Under the pieces are notes generated by a model, which was not told the origin of the DNA, ran no database searches, and saw only the letters and a list, made by a program, of their open reading frames with translations. A stretch of DNA of 64,000 nucleotides, taken from VAZQ01 sp035293945. GTDB taxonomy: Bacteria; Pseudomonadota; Alphaproteobacteria; Rhizobiales; Xanthobacteraceae. Position 1 is the stretch's first letter, and each line of letters opens with the position of its first letter. The position numbers and the translations under genes were made by a program. Of the stretch, positions 44,604 through 53,308 are shown piece after piece. Location of the stretch: the NCBI GenBank assembly GCA_035293945.1, contig DATGLV010000030.1, positions 1-64,000 of the forward strand, given 5' to 3'.

Positions 44604-47383
44604 TGCCTTCAGCCCCGCCGCTTGCGACCTACCGCCTGCAGCTCAACGCAAAGTTCGGCTTTGGTCAGGCGGCGGCCGTTGTGCCCTATCTCGAGCAGCT
44701 CGGCATCAGTCACGTCTATGCTTCGCCGGTGACCAAGGCGCGCGCCGGCAGCATGCACGGCTATGATGTGGTCGATTATCAGGCGCTCAATCCCGAGCTC
44801 GGCGACGCGCATTCCTTCCGCGCGTTTATCGAAGCACTGGCACCCGCCGATCTCGGGCTCATTCTCGACTTCGTGCCCAATCATATGGGTGTGAATTACG
44901 CCGACAACGCTTGGTGGCTGGACGTCCTCGAATGGGGCGCGGGCTCGCCCTACGCGCCCTACTTCGATATTGACTGGAGCGCGCCCATTGGGGGAGGCCG
45001 CCTTCTGCTGCCGATCCTCGGGACGACCTATGCGGAGGCGCTTGGACAGGGCGCGATCAAGCTCCGCTATGACGCGCGCGAAGGCAGCTTCTCGGCCTGG
45101 TACTTCGAGCATCGGCTGCCGATCGCGCCATCCTGCTACGCGTCCGTCCTGCGAACCGCAGTCGCCGCCGCACAGACCGCCGGAACCGCGAAGGGACGAT
45201 TGCTGCTGGCCGCTGCCGCCAGCCTGGAAGGTGGACCGACGCGCGACTTCCTGCATCGGCGCCAGGCGGAGCTTGTCGACATCAATGCCTCCGACGTCAT
45301 GGAAGAAGGCTTGCGCGCCTTTGCGGGGGCCAAGCTGCATTGCCTGCTCGAGCATCAACACTATCGCCTGGCGCATTGGCGGCTCGCCGCAACCGACATC
45401 AACTATCGGCGGTTCTTCGACATCAGCTCGCTTGCCGGCATACGCCAGGAATATCCGGAAGCCTTCGCGGCCTCGCATCAACTCGTCGCCCGGCTGGTTG
45501 CACGCGGCGAGTTGCAAGGCCTGCGCATCGATCACGTCGACGGGCTCTATGATCCGGCGGGTTACTTTGCACGGCTGCGCGAGCTTGTCGGCGCGCGGGC
45601 CGGCGGCGACCTCTACGTCGTCATGGAAAAAATTCTCGGCCGTGACGAAGAGCTACTGAGATTTACCGGGGTCGCCGGCACTACAGGCTATGAATGGCTG
45701 AATGTGATCGCGCGGCTGTTGGTGGATGCACGCGGGCTGTCGGCGCTCGAGGAAATCTGGCGCGATGCGAGCGGCGATCAGCGTAGCTTCGGCGAAATTC
45801 TCATGCAATCGAAGCAGCATGTGCTGGAGCACATTCTTGCAGCCGAATTCAGCGCGCTGGTCCGCCTGCTGGCCCGCATTGCGAAGGGGCATTATGGAAC
45901 GCGGGACTATTCCGCGCATCGGCTCGGCGAGGCGCTCAGGCGCTACGTGCTGAATTTTCCGGTCTATCGGACTTATGTGACCGCCGCCGGGTCATCGCCG
46001 GAGGATCGAAAGATCATCGAGCGGGCGATTGCCCAGGCACGCGCGCAATGGGGCGGCCCTGACGACGGCATCTTCGACTTCCTGCGCGAGGCCCTCACGC
46101 TCGATCTCATCAACCGCAGGCCGCGCCGCCACAGCGTGTCGCGAGTGATGCAATTCGCCATGAAAGTGCAGCAGCTCAGCGGCCCGATGATGGCGAAGTC
46201 GCTCGAAGATACGGCGTTCTATCGTTACCATCGCCTGATCGCGTTGAACGAGGTCGGCGGCGATCCGGATGCCGGCGCGCTGTCGGTCGCGGAATTCCAT
46301 GATTTGATGCGCGCACGTTGTGCGGCCTGGCCAAATGGTCTCACCCCCACAGCCACGCATGACACCAAGCGCGGCGAGGATGCGCGCGCACGGCTGCTCT
46401 GCCTCGCGGAAATCACCGCCGAATGGGCCGAGGCCGTCGCCGCCTGGCGAAGAATGAACGAGCACTTGATCGAGAAGGCGCGTTCGCCGCGCGCCCCCTC
46501 GGCCGCACACGAATACATGGTGTATCAGTCATTGCTCGGGGCCTGGCCGGCCGACCGGGCCGACCCGACCTTGCCTGAGCGACTGCAGGCGTTCGCCGTC
46601 AAGGCAGCGCGGGAAGGCAAGGAGCAAACAAGCTGGCTCGCTCCGGATGAAGCCTACGAAGCGGCGCTGCGGCGCTTCGTGAGCGGCATCCTTGATCCGG
46701 CGCAATCGGCCAAGTTCCTCGCGGCGTTTGCCGCCTTTGCCCGCCGCGTCGCCCTCATGGGAGCACTCAAAAGCTTGTCGCAGCTCGTGCTGAAATGCAC
46801 GATGCCCGGCGTGCCTGATTTCTACCAGGGAGCGGAATTCTGGGATCTGTCGCTGGTCGATCCGGACAACCGGCGTCCGGTCGATTTCGCGGCGCGGGCA
46901 GCGCAGCTCACGCAGCTCGGCGGAGATCCGGATTGGCTGTCGCTGGCAGGCCAATGGCCGGATGGACGTATCAAACTTGCCCTCACGGGTCGCCTCCTGG
47001 CGCTGCGCAGAACCTTTGCGGAAGCATTCGCCACAGGTGAGTATCGTCCCCTCGAAGTCGAAGGGCGGCATCGCGACGGGATTATCGCCTATGCCCGGTG
47101 CCTCGGCGAGCAAGCCATAATCGTGATCGTCGCGCGACTGTTTGCTAGCGTCACCCAAAACGGCTCACGCTGGCCCGCCAACGATTGGGACGCAACCGTG
47201 GCGATGAACGGGCTCGCGCCGCAGCGACATTTGTTGGGCAAACAGCCGGTGCACGCTGAAACAGCAGCTGTCGGACTGCGTGTCGCCGACGCGCTCGGTT
47301 GCCTACCGGTTGCGGTGCTGGAGGCACGCGTCACGGGGCACAACCCCGTCCGGGTCACACAAAATCCCGGACGAACTTTTTAA
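44600..47383 (+). CDS. treY: Malto-oligosyltrehalose synthase
   Basis: A 927-residue GH13_26 enzyme that converts the reducing-end maltose unit of a glucan chain into a trehalose unit. It opens PPLATYRLQLNAKFGFGQAAAVVPYLEQLGISHVYASP (split by family landmarks), then has DFVPNHMGVN, the catalytic segments LRIDHVDGLYDPAGYF and VVMEKILGRDEEL, and TATHDTKRGEDARARL. ATG 44600 lies in an ATGATGA at the treZ stop, with GGAGGG upstream. Last gene of the operon. TreZ releases trehalose, which TreS can return to maltose-1-phosphate. Confidence 0.95.
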   Translation: MMPSAPPLATYRLQLNAKFGFGQAAAVVPYLEQLGISHVYASPVTKARAGSMHGYDVVDYQALNPELGDAHSFRAFIEALAPADLGLILDFVPNHMGVNYADNAWWLDVLEWGAGSPYAPYFDIDWSAPIGGGRLLLPILGTTYAEALGQGAIKLRYDAREGSFSAWYFEHRLPIAPSCYASVLRTAVAAAQTAGTAKGRLLLAAAASLEGGPTRDFLHRRQAELVDINASDVMEEGLRAFAGAKLHCLLEHQHYRLAHWRLAATDINYRRFFDISSLAGIRQEYPEAFAASHQLVARLVARGELQGLRIDHVDGLYDPAGYFARLRELVGARAGGDLYVVMEKILGRDEELLRFTGVAGTTGYEWLNVIARLLVDARGLSALEEIWRDASGDQRSFGEILMQSKQHVLEHILAAEFSALVRLLARIAKGHYGTRDYSAHRLGEALRRYVLNFPVYRTYVTAAGSSPEDRKIIERAIAQARAQWGGPDDGIFDFLREALTLDLINRRPRRHSVSRVMQFAMKVQQLSGPMMAKSLEDTAFYRYHRLIALNEVGGDPDAGALSVAEFHDLMRARCAAWPNGLTPTATHDTKRGEDARARLLCLAEITAEWAEAVAAWRRMNEHLIEKARSPRAPSAAHEYMVYQSLLGAWPADRADPTLPERLQAFAVKAAREGKEQTSWLAPDEAYEAALRRFVSGILDPAQSAKFLAAFAAFARRVALMGALKSLSQLVLKCTMPGVPDFYQGAEFWDLSLVDPDNRRPVDFAARAAQLTQLGGDPDWLSLAGQWPDGRIKLALTGRLLALRRTFAEAFATGEYRPLEVEGRHRDGIIAYARCLGEQAIIVIVARLFASVTQNGSRWPANDWDATVAMNGLAPQRHLLGKQPVHAETAAVGLRVADALGCLPVAVLEARVTGHNPVRVTQNPGRTF

Positions 47384-47452
47384 CTCGCGTCCCGATCACA
47401 ATGCGCCCTATCGAGCGGCCGGCGGAAGAACGAAGCCAGCACGAGACCGACA

Positions 47453-47785
47453 TCAGTCGGGGTGGGCGCCTTCGACGCTGTTTTCCAACAGCTTCCCGGT
47501 TTTGGCGTCGACTCCGACTTCGTGGGTCGACTTTCCATTCTTGATATCGAAGGAATAGCGCAGCCCGCTGCCCCCTCTTTCCTTTTCCAGTTCCTGCGAG
47601 ACGATTTCACCCGCATAGGCCTTGAGCGCGATGGCGCGCGCGTCATCGAGCGTGACCTTGGCGTCCTTGGCATATCGCTCACCGGTAAAATGCACGGTCT
47701 TGGAGTCGTCGGCGCGAGCCAACCCGACGAGCGCAGCAGTCGCAATAAGCCCGGCCGTCATGGCTGCACGAAGATTTCCGCTCAT
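47453..47785 (-). CDS. Exported PepSY-domain protein
   Basis: A 110-residue exported protein with a signal peptide (residues 1-25, ending ARA-DD). The mature part has a PepSY-like pattern: VTLDDARAIALKAYAGEIVSQELEKE, then a strand pair (YSFDIKNGKSTHEVGVDAKTGKLLE). PepSY modules inhibit or regulate peptidases in the envelope; no peptidase gene is adjacent. GGAGG precedes the ATG at 47785. Convergent with treY. Confidence 0.75.
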   Translation of the reverse strand: MSGNLRAAMTAGLIATAALVGLARADDSKTVHFTGERYAKDAKVTLDDARAIALKAYAGEIVSQELEKERGGSGLRYSFDIKNGKSTHEVGVDAKTGKLLENSVEGAHPD

Positions 47786-48043
47786 CAAACACCTCCGTTG
47801 CTTGTTAAAGTGAGAAAGACCCATGGCTTGACTTAAGTAGGTTTGATCGGTTTGTCGCGCAGTCACATTGTTGGGCATTTTCGCCGCAAATACATTTTTG
47901 TAATCCGCCGTCTCTGTGACGTTCAGGCTTGTGACGTTCGGACTTTGTAACTTCGGTCATCAAACGTCGGCAACTGCGCGATCGTATTCCCGGCAGGACC
48001 CGTCATCGCTGCGTCAAATTTGCCTGCCTTGCGGCACGGTCGC

Positions 48044-48829
48044 TCAGGCCGGAAACCGAGATGATAAAATCGTCGTCGGCACGCCGGGCTCGAGAAGCTG
48101 CAGTCGCGACCCGATTCCCAGGGCCTTGAATGACTGCTCGAGGTCTTTGGCATTCTGCGTGAAATGGGCCCAGCCGTCGCAATGGATCGGGACAATCGTT
48201 GCGTCGGGAAACGCATGCGCCGTCTCGATCGCATCATTTGCGTTCATGGTGAGATTGAACGGACCTCGGGTGCGAGCCGAACCCGCGAAAAGGACAACCA
48301 CGCCGGGACGAAAGCGGCGGGCCACCTCAGCCACCCCCTCGTACCATACCGTGTCGCCGGTGACATAGAGCGCGGGCGTGCCGTCGGAAAAAGTCACCAC
48401 GAAGCCAACGACGTCGCCCGATAGGGGCTCGATGCCGGCGGGACCGTGTCGGGCGGGAGTGGCGGTCACCCGCAGGGTCGCCCCGCGATGATTGCTGATG
48501 TCCGTGCTTTGCCATGGCGCCAATCCTTCGGCGGGCGGGCCAAGCCGCTCTGCGCCGGCGAGCGTCGTGAACAGGTGCGGTGCCGCCATGGCGTAAGACC
48601 GACCGGAGCGATCGAAATTGTCAGCATGCTGGTCGTGGCTCAACAATACAGCGTCGATCTCTCCGATCTGCGCGATTGTGCGTGCGGGCCCGACAAGCTT
48701 CTTCAGCGTGACATGCGGCAGCTTGTACTCGCCCGGAGCGTCGAAGGTGGGGTCGGTCAGAAGGCGAAATCCGTTCGCTTCGATGAGCGCAGTCGGCCCG
48801 CCGATCAGGGTGATCACGACCGCATTCAT
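48044..48829 (-). CDS. Metallo-beta-lactamase-fold hydrolase (UlaG-like)
   Basis: A 261-residue MBL-fold protein: GPTALIEANGFRLLTDPTFD opening, then the metal motif LLSHDQHADNFD (His65, His68, Asp70) in place of the canonical HxHxDH. This variant, with an extra residue and Asn for the last His, recurs in this branch of the family. Later ligands are in ATPARHGP, YVTGDTVWY and PIHCDGWAHF. It probably hydrolyses an ester, lactone or phosphodiester in the cytoplasm; the substrate is unknown. GAGGAG precedes the ATG. Confidence 0.85.
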   Translation of the reverse strand: MNAVVITLIGGPTALIEANGFRLLTDPTFDAPGEYKLPHVTLKKLVGPARTIAQIGEIDAVLLSHDQHADNFDRSGRSYAMAAPHLFTTLAGAERLGPPAEGLAPWQSTDISNHRGATLRVTATPARHGPAGIEPLSGDVVGFVVTFSDGTPALYVTGDTVWYEGVAEVARRFRPGVVVLFAGSARTRGPFNLTMNANDAIETAHAFPDATIVPIHCDGWAHFTQNAKDLEQSFKALGIGSRLQLLEPGVPTTILSSRFPA

Positions 48830-48979
48830 TGCGCGACTCCTCGCTGCGGAACGCCACGCCAAACCACAACGTTCCAGCATTATGTTCGGGCCATCATGCC
48901 CCCAAGCGGCATGCCTCGTACCGGCGATTGCCGTGCTGTCGACCGAGTCTTACTTCTGCCTCATACCAGGAGATCCGAC

Positions 48980-49255
48980 ATGAGCCGGTGCATTGCCGCG
49001 CTGATCGCAACACTTCCAACCATGTACGTTCTGAGCAGCACTTCGGCGGCATGGGCCTACGACTGCGACGACTATTACCATCGCTGTCGCGGCTTCGTGA
49101 TCCCCTGCAGCCTGGATGGGGTCAATTCCGCCTACCATCCCTCGATCTTCGGCAATCCCACGCTCGCCAGACAGCAATATGGATTCATCAGATCGCCCGA
49201 CGGGACTTGGCACGTCGAAAGAAACTGCGTGCGGGGTCCCTATCACGGCGGGTGA
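48980..49255 (+). CDS. Small exported Cys-containing protein
   Basis: A 91-residue exported protein with a signal peptide (residues 1-26, ending AWA-YD). The mature part is CDDYYHRCRGFVIPCSLDG, an Asn/Ala-containing middle, and SPDGTWHVERNCVRGPYHGG at the C-terminus; four Cys could form two disulfides. AGGAG precedes the ATG. The C-terminal 20 residues have a diverged copy at 50271-50330. Function unknown. Confidence 0.65.
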   Translation: MSRCIAALIATLPTMYVLSSTSAAWAYDCDDYYHRCRGFVIPCSLDGVNSAYHPSIFGNPTLARQQYGFIRSPDGTWHVERNCVRGPYHGG

Positions 49256-49318
49256 GATGGCCGGCCAGGGGTCTCGCGCCCCGCCCCCGTTCCGGCGAGG
49301 GTCTCCCGCAGACGCATT

Positions 49319-49378
49319 ATTATCGATTGTCGATAATTTCCTTGACGAATCCCAATAATTTATACATCGATTATCGAT
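49319..49378. promoter_or_regulatory. Two palindromes upstream of the DUF2975/XRE pair
   Basis: ATTATCGA-ttg-TCGATAAT (49319-49337) and ATCGAT-t-ATCGAT (49366-49378) are perfect inverted repeats sharing an ATTATCGAT core, in a notably AT-rich stretch just before the DUF2975 gene. A TTGACG (49342-49347), -35-like, lies between them. They are good candidates for operators of the XRE-type regulator encoded two genes on. Confidence 0.6.
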
Positions 49379-49395
49379 ATTAAAGGGAGGAGACG

Positions 49396-49938
49396 ATGCC
49401 CGATAACAGAAGGCTCTTTGCGGTCACCCAGTGGGTGCTGCGCGCCGGCATCATCGTGACCATGCTGCTGATCGGCATGTATGTTCTGGGCTTGGCCGCC
49501 ATGGGCTTGGGACTGATGACCTCACGCCTGCCGCTGGACAGGATCGCGCACTGGACGGGCGTAACCATGACGGCGGATGAGATCGGTCGCATGGCGCTCG
49601 CAGCGTTCGCGGGTGCGATCGCAGCTCTCGCGCTCATCCACTTCATTCTGCGCGCCTTGCGGCGCGTGGTCGCCAGCGCCAGTGTCGGCGATCCATTCAT
49701 CGACGCGAATGCCGCGGAGCTCGTCCGAGTCGCCTGGCTCCTGCTCGGCGTCGAGGTGATTGCCGCGCTGATCAAGCCGATGGTTTACCTGCTCGCACCC
49801 GAGGCCGTGCGCGCCAGGATGCACGATATTGTGCACATCTCGGTGACCGGGCTGTTCGCCGTGCTCCTGATCTTTGTGCTTGCCCAGGTCTTCAGGCGTG
49901 GCAGCGACATGCGCGCCGAGCTCGCAGGGACGATTTAA
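49396..49938 (+). CDS. DUF2975 membrane protein
   Basis: A 180-residue membrane protein with four helices (about residues 15-38, 65-88, 104-128 and 143-165) and the family segment RRVVASASVGDPFIDANAAEL. DUF2975 proteins are commonly encoded with a short YozG-like XRE regulator, as here (75 bp downstream), and are thought to form a membrane sensor/regulator pair. AAAGGGAGG precedes the ATG. The palindromes upstream suggest autoregulation. Confidence 0.85.
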   Translation: MPDNRRLFAVTQWVLRAGIIVTMLLIGMYVLGLAAMGLGLMTSRLPLDRIAHWTGVTMTADEIGRMALAAFAGAIAALALIHFILRALRRVVASASVGDPFIDANAAELVRVAWLLLGVEVIAALIKPMVYLLAPEAVRARMHDIVHISVTGLFAVLLIFVLAQVFRRGSDMRAELAGTI

Positions 49939-50013
49939 CGGCCCCCTTTGCTTCCAAAGTTCCTGCAAAGGGATGCGGCGTGAATCAGGAACCGTCAAAC
50001 GCGGGGCACCAGC

Positions 50014-50256
50014 ATGGCGATCGTCGTGAACCTCGATGAGCTGCTCTACGCACGCCGCATGACATTGACCGAGCTCGCCGATCGCGTCGGCATCACGCTC
50101 GCCAACCTGTCGATCCTCAAGACCGGCAAGGCAAAGGCGATCCGCTTCTCCACCCTCGACGCCATCTGTCGCCAACTCGGCTGCCAGCCGGGCGACCTGT
50201 TGGCGTTCAATGCGGATGATGCAGCGGAAGAAAGGCTGCCGACGGACGCGCTCTAG
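50014..50256 (+). CDS. YozG-like XRE-family transcriptional regulator
   Basis: An 80-residue helix-turn-helix protein of the short XRE/Cro type: LYARRMTLTELADRVGITLANLSILKTGKAKAIRFSTLDAICRQLGCQPGDLL covers the five helices almost exactly. It should bind DNA as a dimer, probably the palindromes at 49319-49378. It is usually paired with DUF2975, as here. It follows that gene in the same direction. Confidence 0.9.
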   Translation: MAIVVNLDELLYARRMTLTELADRVGITLANLSILKTGKAKAIRFSTLDAICRQLGCQPGDLLAFNADDAAEERLPTDAL

Positions 50257-50270
50257 AACTTGCGGATGCC

Positions 50271-50330
50271 GATCAGGCGATCTGGCACGTCAAGAAGAGC
50301 TGCATGCGTGGGCGATATCGCGGCGGTTGA
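50271..50330 (+). pseudogene. Decayed 3' end of a 48980-49255 paralogue
   Basis: Twenty codons encode DQAIWHVKKSCMRGRYRGG and a stop, aligning with the last 19 residues of the exported protein at 48980-49255 (W, H, V, C, R, G, Y, G, G shared). There is no start codon or signal peptide upstream, because the XRE gene ends at 50256 in another frame. It is a remnant of a duplicate. Confidence 0.6.
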
Positions 50331-50351
50331 GGTAGCGCACTCGTGAGTGCA

Positions 50352-50519
50352 CTACAACCGCACCCGCGTCGCCTTCATCAGATAGTCGCGTCCGATCTTG
50401 CGCAATGTGCCGGTTTTCGGCGGTCTGGCCCCGAGCGCGCGGCAAAAGCAGCTGCGCGCCATCATCAGATAGAAGAACGATGGAGCCCCTGGGCTTGGTG
50501 AGATTGTCTTGCGTGACAT
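50352..50519 (-). CDS. Hypothetical small protein (55 aa)
   Basis: The frame has G/C-biased third positions and an AGGA 7 bases before ATG 50519. The C-terminal part (TLRKIGRDYLMKATRVRL) resembles the helical ends of small rhizobial proteins of unknown function. A farther in-frame start at 50591 is possible. It could be non-coding. Confidence 0.4.
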   Translation of the reverse strand: MSRKTISPSPGAPSFFYLMMARSCFCRALGARPPKTGTLRKIGRDYLMKATRVRL

Positions 50520-51064
50520 GGGAATTTCCTGGGAAATCTCCGACCGGATCGTCGCCGTCATGCCCCGCCCCATCGCTACGCCTGAATCCAAGAATGATCC
50601 ATCCGCAAAATTCCGGGGTCATGTTGACGAGAGCCCTCGGCAATGCCAGCGGGCGATCGCCCTACTTCGCCTCAGGTAAATCCCTGGATTGGCAAGCGCC
50701 AAGCACCGAGGCTGTTGCTTAGACTCAACTCCAGAAAATTCACGCACCGCATTTGACGAGAAGAGGAAGTGAATTCTGAGCGAGTTGTTTCGATTGCCGG
50801 GAGCAGAATCGGCTTTTGAAGATGTGACAAATTCGATAGCGCCTCATGGTGCATAGGACGGGGAATTAAAAGGCCGTCCGGGATCTCGCGTGGGCCGGAC
50901 GGCCTTGCGGACGTCGTGCCGACCCAACCCCGTCGGTTCCCTTCTTCCGCCAGCCGGTCAGATAGGGCGCATCCTGCTCCATCGCAATCGAAGACGCGTT
51001 CGACGCGCCCTTTTCAACAACCTTTGCTTGCGTACCGCCATTCCCGGCGGCCATCAGCCGACCG
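50520..51064. other. 545-bp gene-free stretch
   Basis: Several short frames occur on both strands, but none has a ribosome site and coding-like composition. Parts of 50700-50870 are richer in AT than the average. No repeat or RNA gene was recognised. Confidence 0.4.
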
Positions 51065-51316
51065 CTACAGCCTGATCCACGTTATGACCGCGGCCGCGAC
51101 CGCGGCGATCGCCGACGCACACGCAGTGATCACCGCCAGCCAAGCGATCTTCAGCTGCCGGTCAGCGACGCGACGACCGCGCTGGTAGGTCCGCAACTCG
51201 AGCTGAGCCCGGGCCACGCCCCGGATGATGGCGTCACCGCTGTTCTCGACAAGGTCGCAAAGCTCGGCCTCCGACAGCTCCGAGATCGGCTGCTTTGCTT
51301 CCGGCGCCTTGAGCAT
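51065..51316 (-). CDS. Small C-tail-anchored membrane protein
   Basis: An 83-residue protein: an acidic helical N-terminus (PISELSEAELCDLVENSGDA), a basic middle (RTYQRGRRVADRQLK) and one hydrophobic C-terminal helix (about residues 57-80, Ala/Ile/Val-rich). It is likely an inner-membrane protein with its N-terminus in the cytoplasm. GAGGAG precedes the ATG at good spacing. No known family was recognised. Confidence 0.65.
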   Translation of the reverse strand: MLKAPEAKQPISELSEAELCDLVENSGDAIIRGVARAQLELRTYQRGRRVADRQLKIAWLAVITACASAIAAVAAAVITWIRL

Positions 51317-51646
51317 CGGAACTCCTCAAGGTCAGGTCACCCCACCTTGCGGCCAATCTTATCGGCTTTGATCCAGGCGCTTCCTAGAGCCTCGATGCCG
51401 CAGGGACATGCGACCTTAAATATATTCGGTTTCCGGGCCTCGTCCCGCAAGTAGAAACTCAGAAAATACCGACTCGTTGCTTTGAGCCTTCAATGCAACC
51501 GTGAGCGGCCTGACTGCCCAGAATGCGGTCGGGGCGCGGCCCGTCAGCGATCCTGCGTCGGACAAATTTCGGCAGCGCGCCATACACTTCCCGCATTTCG
51601 CTGATAAAGCAGAATGGCGATAGCGCCAACAGCGGAGGGGCGAAGC
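51317..51646. promoter_or_regulatory. 330-bp divergent intergenic region
   Basis: The gap lies between the divergent small membrane protein and the YXWGXW protein and should hold both promoters. TTAAATATATT at about 51416-51426 is the most AT-rich spot and a possible -10 region. No operator was identified. Confidence 0.35.
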
Positions 51647-52744
51647 ATGCGCCTTAATATAGCTGCTCGATTGATCTTCTTGGTGGCCGCCCTGGCAATG
51701 CCAGTCGCCGGCCACGCGCAAATTGGTATTGGGGTCAGCATCACCATAGCCCCACCGGAATTGCCGGTCTATGTGCAGCCGGAAATTCCGGCTCCCGGTT
51801 ACATCTGGGCTCCCGGTTATTGGGCCTACGGCCCGGATGGTTACTTTTGGGTGCCCGGTACTTGGGTGCAGCCGCCAGCGGTCGGGCTCCTCTGGACCCC
51901 CGGATATTGGGGCTGGAGAGACGGTGTCTACGTCTGGAACGAGGGATATTGGGGCCCGCACGTCGGGTTCTATGGCGGCGTGAACTACGGCTTCGGCTAT
52001 GTCGGCACCGGCTATCTGGGCGGTCGCTGGGTTGGCGGGGTGTTCTCCTACAATCAGTCCGTCAACAATTTCGGCAGTGTCCACATTACGAATGTGTACA
52101 ACGAGACGGTCATCAACAACAATGTGACGCGCGTCAGTTTCAACGGCGGCAATGGCGGGACGAGCGCTCAGCCGACCGCGGCCGAGCGCGCCGCCTCGCA
52201 AGAGCACCACGTGGCGCCCACCGCGCTGCAGACGCAGCACCAGCAAATGGCCAGCACCAACAAGGCGTTGCTGGCTTCGCAAAATCACGGCCAGCCGACG
52301 ATCGCGGCGACCAGCAAGCCGGGTGAATTCAGCGGCAGAGGCGTCGTTGCGGCGAAAGAGGTCGGCCCCGGAAACGGGAATAAGCCCAACACCGGACCGG
52401 CAGGCACGAAGTTGAACGGCCCGACAGAAACGAAGCTAAGCAATCCCGCCAATCCTGAAGGTTCGAAGTCGAATGCCCCCGGCAAGCCGGGTGGCAACCC
52501 GCAAGGATCCGCGGCGCTGGAGAAGCAAGAGTTAGAGAAGCAGCAGTTGGAGAAGCAACAGCTGGAGAAGAGGGAGCAGGAGAGGAAGGGACCAGGACCG
52601 CAGGGCGGTCAAGCGCAGGGCGGCAACGCTGGCGCCAAGCCGCTTGCCACCACCACCGCGGGACCAAGGCCGCCTGCTCCGCCTCAGCCTCACCCACAGC
52701 AGCCGCAGCAAAAGGGCAAAGAGGAAAAGAAGCCGCCCGGCTGA
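51647..52744 (+). CDS. Exported YXWGXW-repeat protein with low-complexity tail
   Basis: A 365-residue exported protein, signal peptide about residues 1-24. Residues of about 35-130 carry repeated aromatic blocks (APGYIWAPGYWAYGPDGYFW, WTPGYWGWRDGVYVW, EGYWGPHVGFYGGVNYG), the YXWGXW type found in several envelope proteins. The C-terminal half is Asn/Pro/Gly/Gln-rich, includes a tandem ELEKQQLEKQQLEKREQ heptad-like stretch (coiled coil) and ends in PPG. Likely a cell-envelope or surface protein; function unknown. GGAGGGG precedes ATG 51647. Confidence 0.75.
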   Translation: MRLNIAARLIFLVAALAMPVAGHAQIGIGVSITIAPPELPVYVQPEIPAPGYIWAPGYWAYGPDGYFWVPGTWVQPPAVGLLWTPGYWGWRDGVYVWNEGYWGPHVGFYGGVNYGFGYVGTGYLGGRWVGGVFSYNQSVNNFGSVHITNVYNETVINNNVTRVSFNGGNGGTSAQPTAAERAASQEHHVAPTALQTQHQQMASTNKALLASQNHGQPTIAATSKPGEFSGRGVVAAKEVGPGNGNKPNTGPAGTKLNGPTETKLSNPANPEGSKSNAPGKPGGNPQGSAALEKQELEKQQLEKQQLEKREQERKGPGPQGGQAQGGNAGAKPLATTTAGPRPPAPPQPHPQQPQQKGKEEKKPPG

Positions 52745-52773
52745 TGCTCGGCTCGCTGGCTCAAGGGACACCC

Positions 52774-52816
52774 GCTGGAGCGTGTTTTGATCGATTGGAT
52801 CGAAGCCCGCTCCAGC
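52774..52816. terminator. Bidirectional hairpin terminator
   Basis: GCTGGAGCG (52774-52782) and CGCTCCAGC (52808-52816) pair perfectly; the loop contains TGATCGATTGGATC, itself partly palindromic. It lies between two convergent stop codons. Its form matches the dispersed GAGC...GCTC palindromes of rhizobia. Confidence 0.55.
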
Positions 52817-52840
52817 TAACCAGCGTTCCGAAAGGCAATT

Positions 52841-53308
52841 CTATTTCCCGCCGACGACCGCGTAACCTTGGATTTCTATCTTGGCCTCCGGCTGCGCCAG
52901 CGCGGTGATGGTGATGAGCGCGCTACCGGGGAAATTGTCGCCAAACACTTCCCGCCGGATTTGCGTCAGCCGATCGCCGTTGCGGACGTCGGTGATGAAA
53001 ACCGTCATTTGCACCATATCGCTGAGCTTCCCACCGGCCTTTTGCAGCGTCCGGTCGAGATTCTTGAATACCTGCCTGGCCTGCGCCTCGAAGTCACCCG
53101 CCAATGACTTGCCGGCGTCGTCGACCGTTGCGGTCTGCCCGGCAAGCCACACGGTCCTGCCGCCTTCGGTGATGACCGCTTCGGAATAACCGCGCTGCTG
53201 TGGGCGGTCCCCTTTGAGGTACTCTTTCGCATCGGCGGCGCTGATCAGAGCGCTCGAACAGACCAAGAGCGCGCAGCTCGACATGCGCAGGAACGATCTC
53301 GCCATCAT
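52841..53308 (-). CDS. Exported RidA/YjgF-family protein lacking the usual Arg
   Basis: A 155-residue RidA-fold protein with an N-terminal signal segment (residues 5-27). The core has GRTVWLAGQTA, a helix with QARQVFKNLDRTLQKAGGKLSDMVQMTVFITD and the C-terminal ALITITALAQPEAKIEIQGYAV. In canonical RidA the segment before the last strand is PARSxVxV, whose Arg binds the substrate carboxylate; here it reads FPGSALITI, so the Arg is missing. Imine deaminase activity is therefore doubtful. GGAGGAG precedes the ATG at 53308. Confidence 0.82.
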   Translation of the reverse strand: MMARSFLRMSSCALLVCSSALISAADAKEYLKGDRPQQRGYSEAVITEGGRTVWLAGQTATVDDAGKSLAGDFEAQARQVFKNLDRTLQKAGGKLSDMVQMTVFITDVRNGDRLTQIRREVFGDNFPGSALITITALAQPEAKIEIQGYAVVGGK

